This document shows positions 20,099 through 29,394 of a stretch of 44,809 nucleotides of DNA, one piece after another. The stretch spans positions 1-44,809 of the forward strand of contig CAMYIO010000035.1 in the NCBI GenBank assembly GCA_947258515.1, read 5' to 3'. Under the pieces are notes generated by a model. The model ran no database searches. It was not told the DNA's origin and saw only the letters and a program-made list of their open reading frames with translations. The position numbers were made by a program, and so were the translations under genes. The DNA is from an uncultured Ectothiorhodospiraceae bacterium. Its GTDB lineage: Bacteria; Pseudomonadota; Gammaproteobacteria; UBA9214. Position 1 is the first letter of the stretch. Every line of letters begins with the position of its first letter.

Positions 20099-20285
20099 AG
20101 CGGCTCATCCGTCATTATCACAGGCCCACAGTATACCCAAGAACAGGATTTATCAGACAGCATTTGGCGGGTTTGACTGACAGCAGCCACATAGCCAACC
20201 ACAACCGATTGCTTTAGCATATCGACTTCCCCGGCAAATACAGCCGTGCCGGCCCTGGTGAGCGCTAAAGGGAACATTGACACCG

Positions 20286-20750
20286 ATGCAAGGCAATAAA
20301 GGACCAGAAAAACATCACCCTGCGGGACACTTCAAGCGGATAGCAGAATCCGTACTGCAATTCTTGATGCGTACCCTGACACCGGTCGACAAGCCGCACA
20401 CGCCTGCGTGTGAAGCACCGCCATTAGCCGAAGACGAGCGGCGACCGGAGCGGCGCAAGCAAGTATTTTCCGGTGAACTGTTTGCCGAGTTATTGACTGA
20501 ACTGCCCATGCATCGCCGCCGACTGGCACGCACTCACGAGGGCGGCGACATTGACGCGCTCGGTAATGCTGTCCACCAGTTGCTGGGTGCCGTTGCCTAC
20601 TGTGATACACCGGAGCTTGAGGAAGCGCTGCGTGAACTGCGACTGGCAATAAAAACCCGGGAGCAACACAGCATTGACGTCTACCAGCAGCGCGCCATCA
20701 ATGTGCTTGACAGTACCCTGAGGTACAGCGGCTACCGGGGTCACGGCTAG
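20286..20750 (+). CDS. Orphan Hpt (histidine phosphotransfer) domain protein, BarA-like
   Basis: The C-terminal half of this 154-residue protein is a histidine phosphotransfer domain. LFAELLTELPMHRRRL is followed by VHQLLGAVAYCDTPEL, with His97 as the likely phosphorylation site. The spacing matches the C-terminal Hpt of BarA (IHKLHGSCGYSGVP). No kinase, HAMP or receiver domain is present, and the first 60 residues are charged and unlike BarA. The position beside cysM and divergent from it is where barA occurs in several gammaproteobacteria. It may be a remnant or a specialised phosphorelay protein. The start could also be TTG at 20277, which has a better-placed GGGA. Confidence 0.75.
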   Translation: MQGNKGPEKHHPAGHFKRIAESVLQFLMRTLTPVDKPHTPACEAPPLAEDERRPERRKQVFSGELFAELLTELPMHRRRLARTHEGGDIDALGNAVHQLLGAVAYCDTPELEEALRELRLAIKTREQHSIDVYQQRAINVLDSTLRYSGYRGHG

Positions 20751-20765
20751 TACAGGATTGATAGT

Positions 20766-20791
20766 GCCGGCTGCCGCCATCTCAAGCCGGC
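20766..20791. terminator. Hairpin between convergent hpt and pdxJ
   Basis: GCCGGCT (20766-20772) and AGCCGGC (20785-20791) form a 7-pair GC-rich stem around a 12-base loop in the 53-bp convergent gap. No T-run follows on either strand. It may slow transcription from both sides. Confidence 0.35.
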
Positions 20792-20803
20792 CATATACCG
20801 CGG

Positions 20804-21547
20804 CTAGGGCAAGCATGCCTCATGCATCAGCCGCTTCATATCGGCGACTGCATTTGCCAGTCCGCTGAATATCGCCCTCGCCATAATGGCGTGACCAATA
20901 TTCAACTCACGGATTTCCGCGATGGCGGCGATCGTTTTGACGTTGTGATAGTTCAGACCGTGGCCGGCATGTACTGTCAGCCCGGCAGCAACGCCCTGGT
21001 GCACCGCTTCCACGATGCGCGCCAGCTCTTCACCCTGTTGCCGGGCATCAGCGGCATCGGCAAAGTGGCCGGTGTGGATTTCAATACAGGGAGCACCTGA
21101 TTGCGCCGCTGCCGCAATCTGCCCGGGTTCGGCATCAACAAACAGGGAGACGCGGCTACCGGCTGCCTGCAGGCGCGCGCAGGCCTCGCGTATCCGGGGT
21201 AGCTGGCCGGCGACATCCAGCCCGCCCTCGGTCGTTAATTCTTCACGCCGTTCCGGCACCAGGCAACAATCATCCGGTTGCAGCCGCTCGGCAAAGGCCA
21301 GCATGTCTTCCGTCACTGCCATTTCCAGGTTCATGCGGGTCTGCAGAACATCCTTCAGCATCAATACATCACGCTCCTGGATGTGACGGCGGTCTTCACG
21401 CAGGTGCAGGGTGATGCTGTCCGCACCGGCCTGCTCGGCTTCGATGGCTGCCTGCAACGGATCCGGATAGCGCGTACCCCGGGCCTGGCGCAGGGTCGCA
21501 ACGTGGTCAATATTCACGCCCAGCAACATGTCAGCATGATGTTTCAT
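20804..21547 (-). CDS. pdxJ: Pyridoxine 5'-phosphate synthase
   Basis: PdxJ closes the pyridoxine ring from 3-amino-1-hydroxyacetone phosphate and deoxyxylulose 5-phosphate. The 247 residues match the family. The opening [24 protein letters not shown], the [13 protein letters not shown] and FVDAEPGQI segments, and [12 protein letters not shown] near the C-terminus are conserved. The ATG at 21547 adds six residues before the conserved MLLGVN; an internal ATG at 21529 is the alternative. It is last in the rpoE-lep-rnc-era-recO run. acpS, which follows pdxJ in many relatives, is absent. Confidence 0.96.
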   Translation of the reverse strand: MKHHADMLLGVNIDHVATLRQARGTRYPDPLQAAIEAEQAGADSITLHLREDRRHIQERDVLMLKDVLQTRMNLEMAVTEDMLAFAERLQPDDCCLVPERREELTTEGGLDVAGQLPRIREACARLQAAGSRVSLFVDAEPGQIAAAAQSGAPCIEIHTGHFADAADARQQGEELARIVEAVHQGVAAGLTVHAGHGLNYHNVKTIAAIAEIRELNIGHAIMARAIFSGLANAVADMKRLMHEACLP

Positions 21548-21565
21548 TGTTCATCAACCTGTCTT

Positions 21566-22324
21566 TTAATTAGCAACCGTTGCCGCGACACCGCGCTGTC
21601 CGGCACGTGACATGACCGACAACTGCCGCAACACTTCACGGGTACGCAGCGGACGCGCCCCCAGGTACAGCGCCAGTGCCGCACGCATCAGGCGTTTCAC
21701 TTCACGACAGGCCCGTGGCTCCTGTAGTTCCTCACGTTGCAGCGACAGCAGGCTGGCGCCCAGCAGGAAGATACCCTCATGACCTTCCCGTTGCCGTCGC
21801 ACCGGCCCTCTCTCCAGCTGGTATTCGTAAAGCCTGTCGCCCTGCACCGGCGTATCGCTGTCAAACTCGTGATCCAGCAGCAAACCGTACCCCAGTGACT
21901 GTAACAGCCGTTTTTCGAAAACACGCAGCGCCTGTTCCTCGTTGTCGCCCAGTGCCATGAGCGCCTCCCCATAGGCATCGAATAGTTCGGGGTGCGGGTC
22001 ATGACGGGTCATCAAGCGCAGCAATAATTCATTAAGATAACAGGCGCACAACACCTGGCGTCCCGGGATTATGCCGACCGCACCGCGGCTCTCCACGCCC
22101 GTCAGGGTGCCCAGTTCACCACGCAGATTCCATGACAGCGCCACCGGCCGCAACATCTGTAACTGGTTCTGCCAGCGCGAGCGTGCGCAGCGCGCACCAC
22201 GCGCAATCAGCCCGATGCGCCCGTATTCCCTGCTGAACACTTCCAGCAGCAGGCTTGAATCACGGTAGGGGTATTGATGCAGTATCCAGGCGGGTTCGAG
22301 CGAGACTCTTGTTGTATGCGTCAT
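21566..22324 (-). CDS. recO: DNA repair protein RecO
   Basis: RecO acts with RecR to load RecA on SSB-coated single-stranded DNA and can anneal strands. The 252-residue protein has the N-terminal OB fold (EPAWILHQYPYRDSSLLLEVFSREYGRIGLIARGAR) and a helical C-terminal region with LNELLLRLMTRHDPHPELFDAY, as in gammaproteobacterial RecO. It lacks the zinc-finger cysteines of some other lineages, which is usual in this class. It follows era by 18 bp. Confidence 0.95.
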   Translation of the reverse strand: MTHTTRVSLEPAWILHQYPYRDSSLLLEVFSREYGRIGLIARGARCARSRWQNQLQMLRPVALSWNLRGELGTLTGVESRGAVGIIPGRQVLCACYLNELLLRLMTRHDPHPELFDAYGEALMALGDNEEQALRVFEKRLLQSLGYGLLLDHEFDSDTPVQGDRLYEYQLERGPVRRQREGHEGIFLLGASLLSLQREELQEPRACREVKRLMRAALALYLGARPLRTREVLRQLSVMSRAGQRGVAATVAN

Positions 22325-22342
22325 CTCCGGCAGACTCCAGGT

Positions 22343-23242
22343 CTATTCGTCCTGAGTATATCCCAGACTGCGCAGCGCGCGCTCATCATCTGCCCAGCCC
22401 GCCTTGATCTTGACCCACAGTTTCAGGTTAACCTTGCCATCTATCAACGCCTCAATATCCTTGCGCGCCTCCATACCGACCTCCTTGAGTACGCGTCCCT
22501 GCCTGCCGATGACGATGGTCTTCTGGCTCTTGCGTTCGACCCAGATCAGCGCATGAATATGGGTAATACCGGGTTCACTCCTGAACGACTCGATCTCCAC
22601 CGTCAATCCATACGGTAACTCCCTGCCCAGCTTGCGGAACAGTTTTTCCCTAACCAGTTCTGCGGCGAGGAAGCGTACCGAACGATCTGTCACCTGGTCC
22701 TCAGGAAACATGGCTGGTGCCAGCGGCAGCAGGGTTTCAATGGCTGCTTCCAGCGCCATGATGTTATCGCCCTTGGCGGCAGAAATCGGAATGACCTGTT
22801 CGAAGCTGCGCTTCCCGGACAGATCCTGCAGTCGCGGCAGTAGTTCATCGCGGTTGGCCAGCAGGTCGATCTTGTTCACGGCCAGTATCACCGGATATTC
22901 AATAGTGTCGAGTTTTTTCAGAACCAGTTCATCGTCTGCGGTCCATTTAGAACCATCCACCAGGAACACCACCACGTCGACGTCGAGCAGGGCGCTGCTG
23001 GCCGTACGGTTCATGTGCCGGTTCATGGCGCGCCCGCTGTATTCGTGAATACCGGGCGTGTCAACATAGATCAGCTGTGCGCTGTCGCGTGTCTTTATCC
23101 CCAGCACACGGTGGCGAGTGGTTTGCGGGCGGCGCGAGGTAATGCTGATCTTCTGTCCGAGTATGCGATTCAGGAGCGTGGATTTCCCGACGTTGGGCCG
23201 GCCAATCAGCGCAATGTAGCCACAGCGAAAATCATCCCCCAT
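22343..23242 (-). CDS. era: GTPase Era
   Basis: Era binds the 3' end of 16S rRNA and assists 30S subunit maturation. The 299 residues give the normal layout: G1 GRPNVGKST (14-22), G3 DTPG, G4 NKID, and a C-terminal KH domain with [22 protein letters not shown] and the end region [24 protein letters not shown]. It starts 2 bp after the rnc stop, so the two are likely coupled, as in many bacteria. Confidence 0.98.
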   Translation of the reverse strand: MGDDFRCGYIALIGRPNVGKSTLLNRILGQKISITSRRPQTTRHRVLGIKTRDSAQLIYVDTPGIHEYSGRAMNRHMNRTASSALLDVDVVVFLVDGSKWTADDELVLKKLDTIEYPVILAVNKIDLLANRDELLPRLQDLSGKRSFEQVIPISAAKGDNIMALEAAIETLLPLAPAMFPEDQVTDRSVRFLAAELVREKLFRKLGRELPYGLTVEIESFRSEPGITHIHALIWVERKSQKTIVIGRQGRVLKEVGMEARKDIEALIDGKVNLKLWVKIKAGWADDERALRSLGYTQDE

Positions 23243-23244
23243 GA

Positions 23245-23925
23245 TCAGTCGACCTGCAGTTGTGCCAGCATGCGTTCAGCGGCTTGCTGTTCCGCCTGGC
23301 GGCGACTGCCGCCCTCCCCGCTGGTAGCTGGCACCTCGACATCACTGGCGACACACGTCACCTTGAAGAACTGCGCGTGCGCTTCGCCGCTTACCCTGGT
23401 AACCGAATATTCGGGCAGGGCTTTTTGGCGAGACTGAAGGTACTCCTGCAGCCGCGTCTTGGCATCCTTCAAAAAGGCAACCTCCGGCAGCGAGGTCAGC
23501 TTGACCTCGAACAACGCGAGAATGCAGGCCTTGCAAGCAGTAAATCCGCTCTCCAGGTAGATCGCGCCCAGCAGTGCCTCGACAGCATCCGAAAGAATGG
23601 AATCACGACGGTGACCGCCACTGCGGCGTTCACCGATTCCGAGTATCAGGTACTGCCCGATATCCAGTGCATGGGCAATATCAGTCAATGATTCGCGGCG
23701 TACCAGCCTTGAACGCAGGCGGCTCAACTTGCCTTCACTTGCCGCTGGATAGCGGCGGTACAATTCTTCGGCGATGACACCACCGAGGACGGCATCACCG
23801 AGAAATTCCAGACGTTCGTTATTGCGATTACCGGCACTGCGATGTGTGAGTGCCTGCTGCAGCAGCGCCCGGTCAGAAAATTCATGACCGAGCCGCTTCT
23901 CCAGCAAACCGGTTGATTTACTCAA
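23245..23925 (-). CDS. rnc: Ribonuclease III (TTG start)
   Basis: RNase III cuts double-stranded RNA, including the rRNA precursor. The 226 residues carry the catalytic motif [12 protein letters not shown] (Glu37, Glu40, Asp44), the second acidic cluster [16 protein letters not shown], and a C-terminal double-stranded RNA-binding domain from [11 protein letters not shown]. No ATG is available before the conserved core. The start is a TTG at 23925 in TTGA, which overlaps the stop of the preceding DUF4845 gene by four bases. This implies translational coupling. Confidence 0.96.
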   Translation of the reverse strand: MSKSTGLLEKRLGHEFSDRALLQQALTHRSAGNRNNERLEFLGDAVLGGVIAEELYRRYPAASEGKLSRLRSRLVRRESLTDIAHALDIGQYLILGIGERRSGGHRRDSILSDAVEALLGAIYLESGFTACKACILALFEVKLTSLPEVAFLKDAKTRLQEYLQSRQKALPEYSVTRVSGEAHAQFFKVTCVASDVEVPATSGEGGSRRQAEQQAAERMLAQLQVD

Positions 23926-24290
23926 ACCCGTTTTACTTTCACCTGTTTGTTAAAGTCCATCACCACCGAAATATTATAAAACAGGTGTACGCGTGATTCA
24001 TACTTTGCCAACACCAGCCAGGACTGGCCATAGGGCTTTATGATCAGGTCCTTGGGATTGATGGAGTTGACATAACTGATATCAAAACGCCGCTCCGCTT
24101 TATCCCTGATTTCGCGCGGGCTCTCGAAACCGGAGTCCTTGGTGAGTGTCTCCAGCGTCTGGCTGATCTTGTAGTACTCCATATAGGACGGCAGCATCTT
24201 CAGTGTCAGCAACGTAAAAAAACCGATCAGGCCAAGAATGATCAACCAGCCAATCGCGGTGACCCCTTTCTGTTGATGCAAAGAATGCAT
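23922..24290 (-). CDS. Small membrane protein of the DUF4845 family
   Basis: This 122-residue protein has one hydrophobic segment (GVTAIGWLIILGLIGFFTLLTLKMLPSYMEYYKI, about 9-42) and a soluble C-terminal part with FDISYVN and KQVKVKRV. The pattern and its place between lepB and rnc are typical of DUF4845 proteins in gammaproteobacteria; the function is unknown. I chose the ATG at 24290 because GGAGGGG lies six bases upstream. The ATG at 24305 overlaps that ribosome site. The stop overlaps the TTG start of rnc. Confidence 0.88.
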   Translation of the reverse strand: MHSLHQQKGVTAIGWLIILGLIGFFTLLTLKMLPSYMEYYKISQTLETLTKDSGFESPREIRDKAERRFDISYVNSINPKDLIIKPYGQSWLVLAKYESRVHLFYNISVVMDFNKQVKVKRV

Positions 24291-24313
24291 AGTCTTCCCC
24301 TCCATGTTTTATC

Positions 24314-25141
24314 CTATTGAATTTTCATGCCGACGCGGTCCCAGTCGACACCACCGTTCGCACCGTCCCAGTTCATCCAGACCCGAAACGCCTTGCCCAC
24401 CAGGTTGGCCTCGGGTACCGGCCCCCAGTATCGACTGTCATTGCTGTTGTCGCGATTATCACCCATGACGAAATATTCGTCCTCACCCACAACATACTCG
24501 CCCTCGAGTCCCGGCGTACGCGGCATCACCAGAATATCATGTAACACCTCGCCCAGTTGTTCCTGGCGCTGACTGGCACCTGACATGGAGATACCGGAAC
24601 CCACACCGATGTAGACACCAGCCGGGACCTGCCCGACAGGTTCACCGTTGATGTAGATGATCTTGTTGTAGTAGCCGACCCTGTCACCCGGCAGCCCGAC
24701 AACACGCTTTATATAATCTGTGGAAGGGTCTTTCGGATAACGAAACACCACCACGTCGCCGCGCTCGGCCTCTCCCACTTCCAGAACCTTGGTGTTCAGC
24801 ACCGGCAACCGTATGCCATAGGTGAATTTATTCACCAGGATAAAGTCACCGGTCAGCAACGTTGGCATCATGGAATTCGAAGGGATACGGAACGGTTCCA
24901 CCAGAAACGAGCGCAACAGCAACACGGCAAGAAGCACCGGAAAGAATGACTTGCAGTACTCTACGAATGTGGACTCTTTTAAAGTCGTGATAATCTGGTT
25001 GGAGTCCGGGGCGGCGCCTCGAGTAATCAGTGCCTCGGCCTTGCGACGCCGCTGTCGCGCCAGCAGCAGCGCATCGATGGCCCATGCTAAACCCGTAAAA
25101 AAGGTACCCGCAACCAGTAATGCCGGAAAATCAAGATCCAT
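24314..25141 (-). CDS. lepB: Signal peptidase I
   Basis: LepB cleaves signal peptides from exported proteins at the inner membrane. The 275 residues include two N-terminal membrane segments. Catalytic Ser90 lies in PSNSMMPTLLTGD and the general base Lys145 in TDYIKRVVGLPGD. The C-terminal box MGDNRDNSNDSRYWGPV is the family's box E. The ATG at 25141 leads directly into the first membrane segment. It lies downstream of lepA in the conserved lepA-lepB-rnc-era order. Confidence 0.97.
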   Translation of the reverse strand: MDLDFPALLVAGTFFTGLAWAIDALLLARQRRRKAEALITRGAAPDSNQIITTLKESTFVEYCKSFFPVLLAVLLLRSFLVEPFRIPSNSMMPTLLTGDFILVNKFTYGIRLPVLNTKVLEVGEAERGDVVVFRYPKDPSTDYIKRVVGLPGDRVGYYNKIIYINGEPVGQVPAGVYIGVGSGISMSGASQRQEQLGEVLHDILVMPRTPGLEGEYVVGEDEYFVMGDNRDNSNDSRYWGPVPEANLVGKAFRVWMNWDGANGGVDWDRVGMKIQ

Positions 25142-25209
25142 CGTTCCCTCGTTTGCTTACTCTGATAATGGGTTGCAGCGACCCGCGGCTATTATATTCA
25201 CAGCCATGA

Positions 25210-27009
25210 TCACTCATCCACACGTAACACGGCCAGAAACGCCGCCTGTGGTATCTCTACCTTGCCAAACTGCTTCATGCGTTTCTTGCCCGCCTTCTGC
25301 TTTTCCAGCAACTTGCGCTTGCGGCTGATATCGCCACCGTAACATTTTGCCGTCACATTTTTACGCAATGCCTTGACCGTGGTGCGCGCAATGATCTGCG
25401 CACCAATCGCCGACTGGATGGCGACATCATACATCTGCCGCGGAATCAGTTCCTTCATCTTGCTTGCCAGTGCCCGGCCACGCGACTGCGCGACATCCCG
25501 GTGCACGATCAGCGACAGGGCATCGACCCGTTCGCCGTTAATGAGCACATCCAGCTTGACCAGCGGTGCGATCTGGAAGCGCAGAAAATGGTAGTCGAAC
25601 GAGGCATAGCCCCGGCTTACCGACTTCAGCCGGTCAAAGAAGTCCAGCACGATCTCGCTCAGCGGAATTTCATAATTCAGCGACACCTGGCTGCCCAGGT
25701 ACTGCATGTCTTTCTGCACGCCACGCTTCTCGATACACAAGGTAATCACGTTGCCCAGGTAATCCTGCGGCACCAGGATATTCGCCATGATGATCGGTTC
25801 GCGAATCTCTTCAATTTTATTCACCGGCGGCAGGCTCGCCGGGTTATCGATTCTGATGAGTTCTCCGCTGCTGTCCAGCACTTCGTAGATGACCGTCGGT
25901 GCAGTGGTGATCAGGTCGAGGTCATACTCGCGTTCCAGCCGTTCCTGTACGATTTCCATGTGCAGCATGCCGAGAAAGCCGCAGCGAAAGCCAAAACCAA
26001 GCGCCTCCGAGGTCTCCGGCTCATAATGCAGCGCGGCATCGTTGAGCCGCAGCTTCTGCAGGGCATCGCGCAGGTTTTCGTAATCATCCGAGCTGACCGG
26101 GTAGAGGCCGGCGAATACATTCGGCTGTACCATTTTGAAACCGGGCAGCGCCTCCGCGGCCGGCTCGTTCGCCAGTGTCAGGGTATCACCCACAGGTGCG
26201 CCATCGATGTCCTTGATACCCGCCACCAGAAAACCGACATCGCCGGCGACCAGTTCGTTGCGTTCAACCGGTTTCGGTGTGAACACGCCCAGTTTCTCAA
26301 CCTGAAACTGACGCCCGGTGGACATGACGCGAATCTTGTCACGGCGTGTCAGGCGACCGTCAACCAGACGCACCAGCGACACCACGCCGACATAGTTGTC
26401 AAACCAGGAATCGACAATCAGCACCTTCAGGGGAGCATCCGCATTCCCGCGTGGCGGGGGTATGCGGCGAATGACTTCTTCGAGGATGTCCTGCACGCCC
26501 ACGCCGGTCTTGGCACTCGCCAGCACGGCGTCTTCGGCATCAATGCCGATAATCTGTTCAATTTCATGCCGCACTTTTTCAGGGTCAGCCGCCGACAGGT
26601 CGATCTTGTTCAGCACCGGCACCACTTCGAGATCCAGATCGATCGCGGTATAGCAGTTCGCAACGCTCTGCGCCTCCACACCCTGGGCGGCATCGACAAC
26701 CAGCAGGGCCCCTTCACAGGCAGCCAGCGAACGCGATACCTCGTAGGAAAAATCGACATGCCCCGGGGTATCAATCAGGTTCAGCCGGTAGACCTTGCCG
26801 GAGCGCGACGGGTAGTCCAGGGAGACACTCTGTGCCTTGATGGTGATACCGCGTTCGCGTTCCAGGTCCATGGAATCAAGCACCTGGTTTTCCATCTCGC
26901 GGTCAGTGAGCCCCCCGCACAGCTGGATAAAACGGTCTGCCAGCGTGGACTTGCCGTGATCGATATGCGCAATGATCGAGAAATTGCGGACGTACTGGCT
27001 ATCTGTCAT
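25210..27009 (-). CDS. lepA: Elongation factor 4 (back-translocase)
   Basis: LepA is a translational GTPase that promotes ribosome back-translocation and affects 30S assembly and initiation. The 599 residues are the normal length. G1 AHIDHGKST (about 14-22), [14 protein letters not shown] and NKID are present. The C-terminal LepA-specific domain includes [24 protein letters not shown]. The start at 27009 gives [20 protein letters not shown]. It is followed by lepB on the same strand. Confidence 0.98.
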   Translation of the reverse strand: MTDSQYVRNFSIIAHIDHGKSTLADRFIQLCGGLTDREMENQVLDSMDLERERGITIKAQSVSLDYPSRSGKVYRLNLIDTPGHVDFSYEVSRSLAACEGALLVVDAAQGVEAQSVANCYTAIDLDLEVVPVLNKIDLSAADPEKVRHEIEQIIGIDAEDAVLASAKTGVGVQDILEEVIRRIPPPRGNADAPLKVLIVDSWFDNYVGVVSLVRLVDGRLTRRDKIRVMSTGRQFQVEKLGVFTPKPVERNELVAGDVGFLVAGIKDIDGAPVGDTLTLANEPAAEALPGFKMVQPNVFAGLYPVSSDDYENLRDALQKLRLNDAALHYEPETSEALGFGFRCGFLGMLHMEIVQERLEREYDLDLITTAPTVIYEVLDSSGELIRIDNPASLPPVNKIEEIREPIIMANILVPQDYLGNVITLCIEKRGVQKDMQYLGSQVSLNYEIPLSEIVLDFFDRLKSVSRGYASFDYHFLRFQIAPLVKLDVLINGERVDALSLIVHRDVAQSRGRALASKMKELIPRQMYDVAIQSAIGAQIIARTTVKALRKNVTAKCYGGDISRKRKLLEKQKAGKKRMKQFGKVEIPQAAFLAVLRVDE

Positions 27010-27152
27010 GAAAATAAGCGCGATGGTCCCGAACGCGATGTTCAGGGATGCGGATTACAGTTGGGAAACAAGCGACTTGACTACACCGCCCGGGTTATCG
27101 GTAAGATACTGATTATACAGTAACCCTGCGGCAAGTCACTCATCTCAGCAAA

Positions 27153-27398
27153 TCAGCCGCCCGGGCCCAGATGCGCACGCAGGCGTGCCTCCTCGAGGAA
27201 GTAGTAGCAGATTTCGACCTCCCCGGCAGCCAGCACCGGTACCCGGGTATCGTAACGGCGACGCAGCTCGGGATCGGCATCGATATCGACCTCCAGCAGC
27301 TGAAAGCCGAGTTCAGGGCGCAGGCCTTCCAGCGCCTGCACCATGTCGCTACACAGGTGGCAACCCCGGCGGGTATAGACCGTCAGCTGCTGCGTCAA
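27153..27398 (-). CDS. Glutaredoxin family protein
   Basis: This 81-residue thioredoxin-fold protein has the redox motif Cys13-His-Leu-Cys16 near its N-terminus (TVYTRRGCHLC) and the cis-proline region TRVPVLAAGE. This is the short DUF836-like glutaredoxin type found beside mucD/degQ and lepA in many gammaproteobacteria. It probably reduces or carries disulfides in the cytoplasm, but its partner is unknown. It lies 27 bp after the protease gene and 143 bp before lepA. Confidence 0.88.
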   Translation of the reverse strand: MTQQLTVYTRRGCHLCSDMVQALEGLRPELGFQLLEVDIDADPELRRRYDTRVPVLAAGEVEICYYFLEEARLRAHLGPGG

Positions 27399-27425
27399 GC
27401 AAACGCCCTGTTACGCATGCAGCAA

Positions 27426-28856
27426 TCAGTCTTCTGCCGGCACCTTGATGGCGAGGAATGTCGGGCTGCCGTCGCGCTGCACCAGCAAGGCCACCGACCG
27501 GCCTGCCTTCAGATCCTCGACAATTTCCTCGAACTGCCTGAGATCCGTTACCGCCTTGTTGTCAATCGCCAGAATGATATCGCCCTTGCGTACACCCGCC
27601 TGGGAAGCCGCCCCGGTGATCATGTGGCCGACCACCACTCCGCCTTCAATCTCGAGTTCCTGCTTTCTCTTGTCACTGAGATTAGTGGCACTGAATCCCA
27701 GCCGGTTGGTTTTTTTCTTCTCGGACTTGATATTGGCCTGTGCAACCGCCTCGTCCTCGGGCAATTCACCCAGTTTGACGTTCAGGGTCTTTTCCCGACC
27801 ATTGCGGATTACAACCACCGGCAGCTTCACCCCGACCTTGGAACTGCCGACGATCGGCGGCAGACTCGAGGAATTCATCACAGCCTGCCCGTTGAAGTCG
27901 ACAATGATATCCCCCACAGCGATGCCCGATGCCAGGGCAGGACTGTCCGGGAGTACCTTCGCCACCAGCGCGCCACGCGGGCGTTTCATACCGAATGACT
28001 CGGCCAGATCCAGCGTCACATCCTGTATCAACACACCAAGCCAGCCGCGGCTCACCTTGCCACTGGTCTTTAACTGGTCTGCCACATCCATCGCCACCTC
28101 GATCGGGATGGCAAAAGACAGGCCCATGTAACCACCGGTACGACTGTATATCTGTGAATTCACGCCAACTACTTCACCCGCCTGGTTAAACAGCGGTCCA
28201 CCGGAATTACCCGGATTGATTGCGACATCCGTCTGGATGAAGGGTACGTAATTTTCCCGTGGCAGGCTGCGTCCCTTGGCACTGACGATACCGGCTGTCG
28301 CAGAATGATCAAAGCCGAACGGCGAGCCAATCGCCAGCACCCACTCGCCGACTTGCAGGTCACCCGACTCGCCAATCTTCGCAACCGGCAGGCCGGTGGC
28401 ATCTATCTTCAGCAAGGCAACGTCACTGCGGGGATCCACACCGATGACCTCGGCCTTCAGCTCCCGATGGTCACTGAGGCGGACGATGATTTCATCACCA
28501 CCCTTGACGACATGGTAGTTGGTCATCACGTAACCGTCCTTGGAGATAATAAATCCCGACCCCAGTGACTTCGCATCATGGTAACCGGGATCACCATCCT
28601 CCTCCTGCTCGAAGAAATACTTGAACAGTTCACCAAACGGACTGTCCTCCGGAAACTCCGGCATCTCAAACCCTTCCGGAAGCTCCGGCATGCCGGACTG
28701 GACCTTTTGCGTGGTACTGATATTGACAACGGCACTGCTGGCCTCCTTCACCAGGTCGACAAAGTCGGGAAGATCAGCGGCCCGTGCAATTTGCATACCC
28801 CACAGGTAAACACCCAGGCACACGATAGTCAGTGCAAACTTGCGAACATTCGACAT
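27426..28856 (-). CDS. Do-family periplasmic serine protease (DegQ/MucD type)
   Basis: This is a periplasmic quality-control protease and chaperone in the sigma-E operon. From the ATG at 28856 (ribosome site GGAGAG seven bases upstream) it has 476 residues with a signal peptide (MSNVRKFALTIVCLGVYLWG...ARA, cleavage near 26). The triad is His115 (TNYHVV), Asp145 (SDVALLKID) and Ser218 (NPGNSGGP). Two PDZ domains follow, around 275-365 and 385-475. Position after rseC matches mucD of Pseudomonas. Upstream ATGs at 28862 and 28892 are poorer starts. Confidence 0.95.
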   Translation of the reverse strand: MSNVRKFALTIVCLGVYLWGMQIARAADLPDFVDLVKEASSAVVNISTTQKVQSGMPELPEGFEMPEFPEDSPFGELFKYFFEQEEDGDPGYHDAKSLGSGFIISKDGYVMTNYHVVKGGDEIIVRLSDHRELKAEVIGVDPRSDVALLKIDATGLPVAKIGESGDLQVGEWVLAIGSPFGFDHSATAGIVSAKGRSLPRENYVPFIQTDVAINPGNSGGPLFNQAGEVVGVNSQIYSRTGGYMGLSFAIPIEVAMDVADQLKTSGKVSRGWLGVLIQDVTLDLAESFGMKRPRGALVAKVLPDSPALASGIAVGDIIVDFNGQAVMNSSSLPPIVGSSKVGVKLPVVVIRNGREKTLNVKLGELPEDEAVAQANIKSEKKKTNRLGFSATNLSDKRKQELEIEGGVVVGHMITGAASQAGVRKGDIILAIDNKAVTDLRQFEEIVEDLKAGRSVALLVQRDGSPTFLAIKVPAED

Positions 28857-28903
28857 ACACATACTCTCCATACTGAATTTATCAGCCATCATACGATTTC
28901 AAA

Positions 28904-29392
28904 CTACGTTGTTTTTCCAGCCCATGTCACTGCAGCGCCGGTCTTGACCTGTTGTCGCAGCACCACCGGTTGGTAGTCGGCATCCTTTTCCTTGTGGCGA
29001 CTGAACCGTTTCAGCCAGGCCAGCGCCGCAACAAAACCGGTCACGGCACCGGCGATGGCCAACAGATCAGACGGCATTGCGAACACCGCAGCGCCGAGCA
29101 CCTGGCCAGCCAGTGCGCCGGCAAACAGGCCGAGCAACGGCACGGCATAGACTGCCAGTGAGCCGCGCAACAGACCCGATTCGGCGATGCCGATGACCAC
29201 ATTATCGCCGATGCGCGCATCGATGCGATTCAGCACACGCATGCGCACCCGTCGCTGTCCGAGAACCTTCGCAATTGCCGAGGTGCCGCAGCCCTTGCGT
29301 ACCGTGCAACTGCCGCACGTCGAGCTGCGTTCACTCTCTATCCAGGCAAACTCACCCTGAACATCCACGACCTGTCCCTGTTCCTCGATCAT
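28904..29392 (-). CDS. rseC: RseC/MucC-family positive regulator of sigma E
   Basis: This 162-residue inner-membrane protein has the N-terminal cysteine set CGSCTVRKGCGTSAIAKVLG (about 22-41), likely a metal or Fe-S site, and two hydrophobic segments (about 75-95 and 103-125). The layout is that of RseC/MucC, which modulates sigma-E activity in some bacteria and is linked to SoxR reduction in E. coli. It starts 2 bp after the rseB stop and precedes the protease gene by 47 bp. Confidence 0.92.
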   Translation of the reverse strand: MIEEQGQVVDVQGEFAWIESERSSTCGSCTVRKGCGTSAIAKVLGQRRVRMRVLNRIDARIGDNVVIGIAESGLLRGSLAVYAVPLLGLFAGALAGQVLGAAVFAMPSDLLAIAGAVTGFVAALAWLKRFSRHKEKDADYQPVVLRQQVKTGAAVTWAGKTT

Positions 29393-29394
29393 GT

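Noticed and set aside
25501-27123. 540-residue plus-strand ORF opposite lepA
   Set aside because: It lies antisense to the unmistakable lepA gene, and its His/Gln-rich translation is the typical mirror of GC-rich coding DNA.
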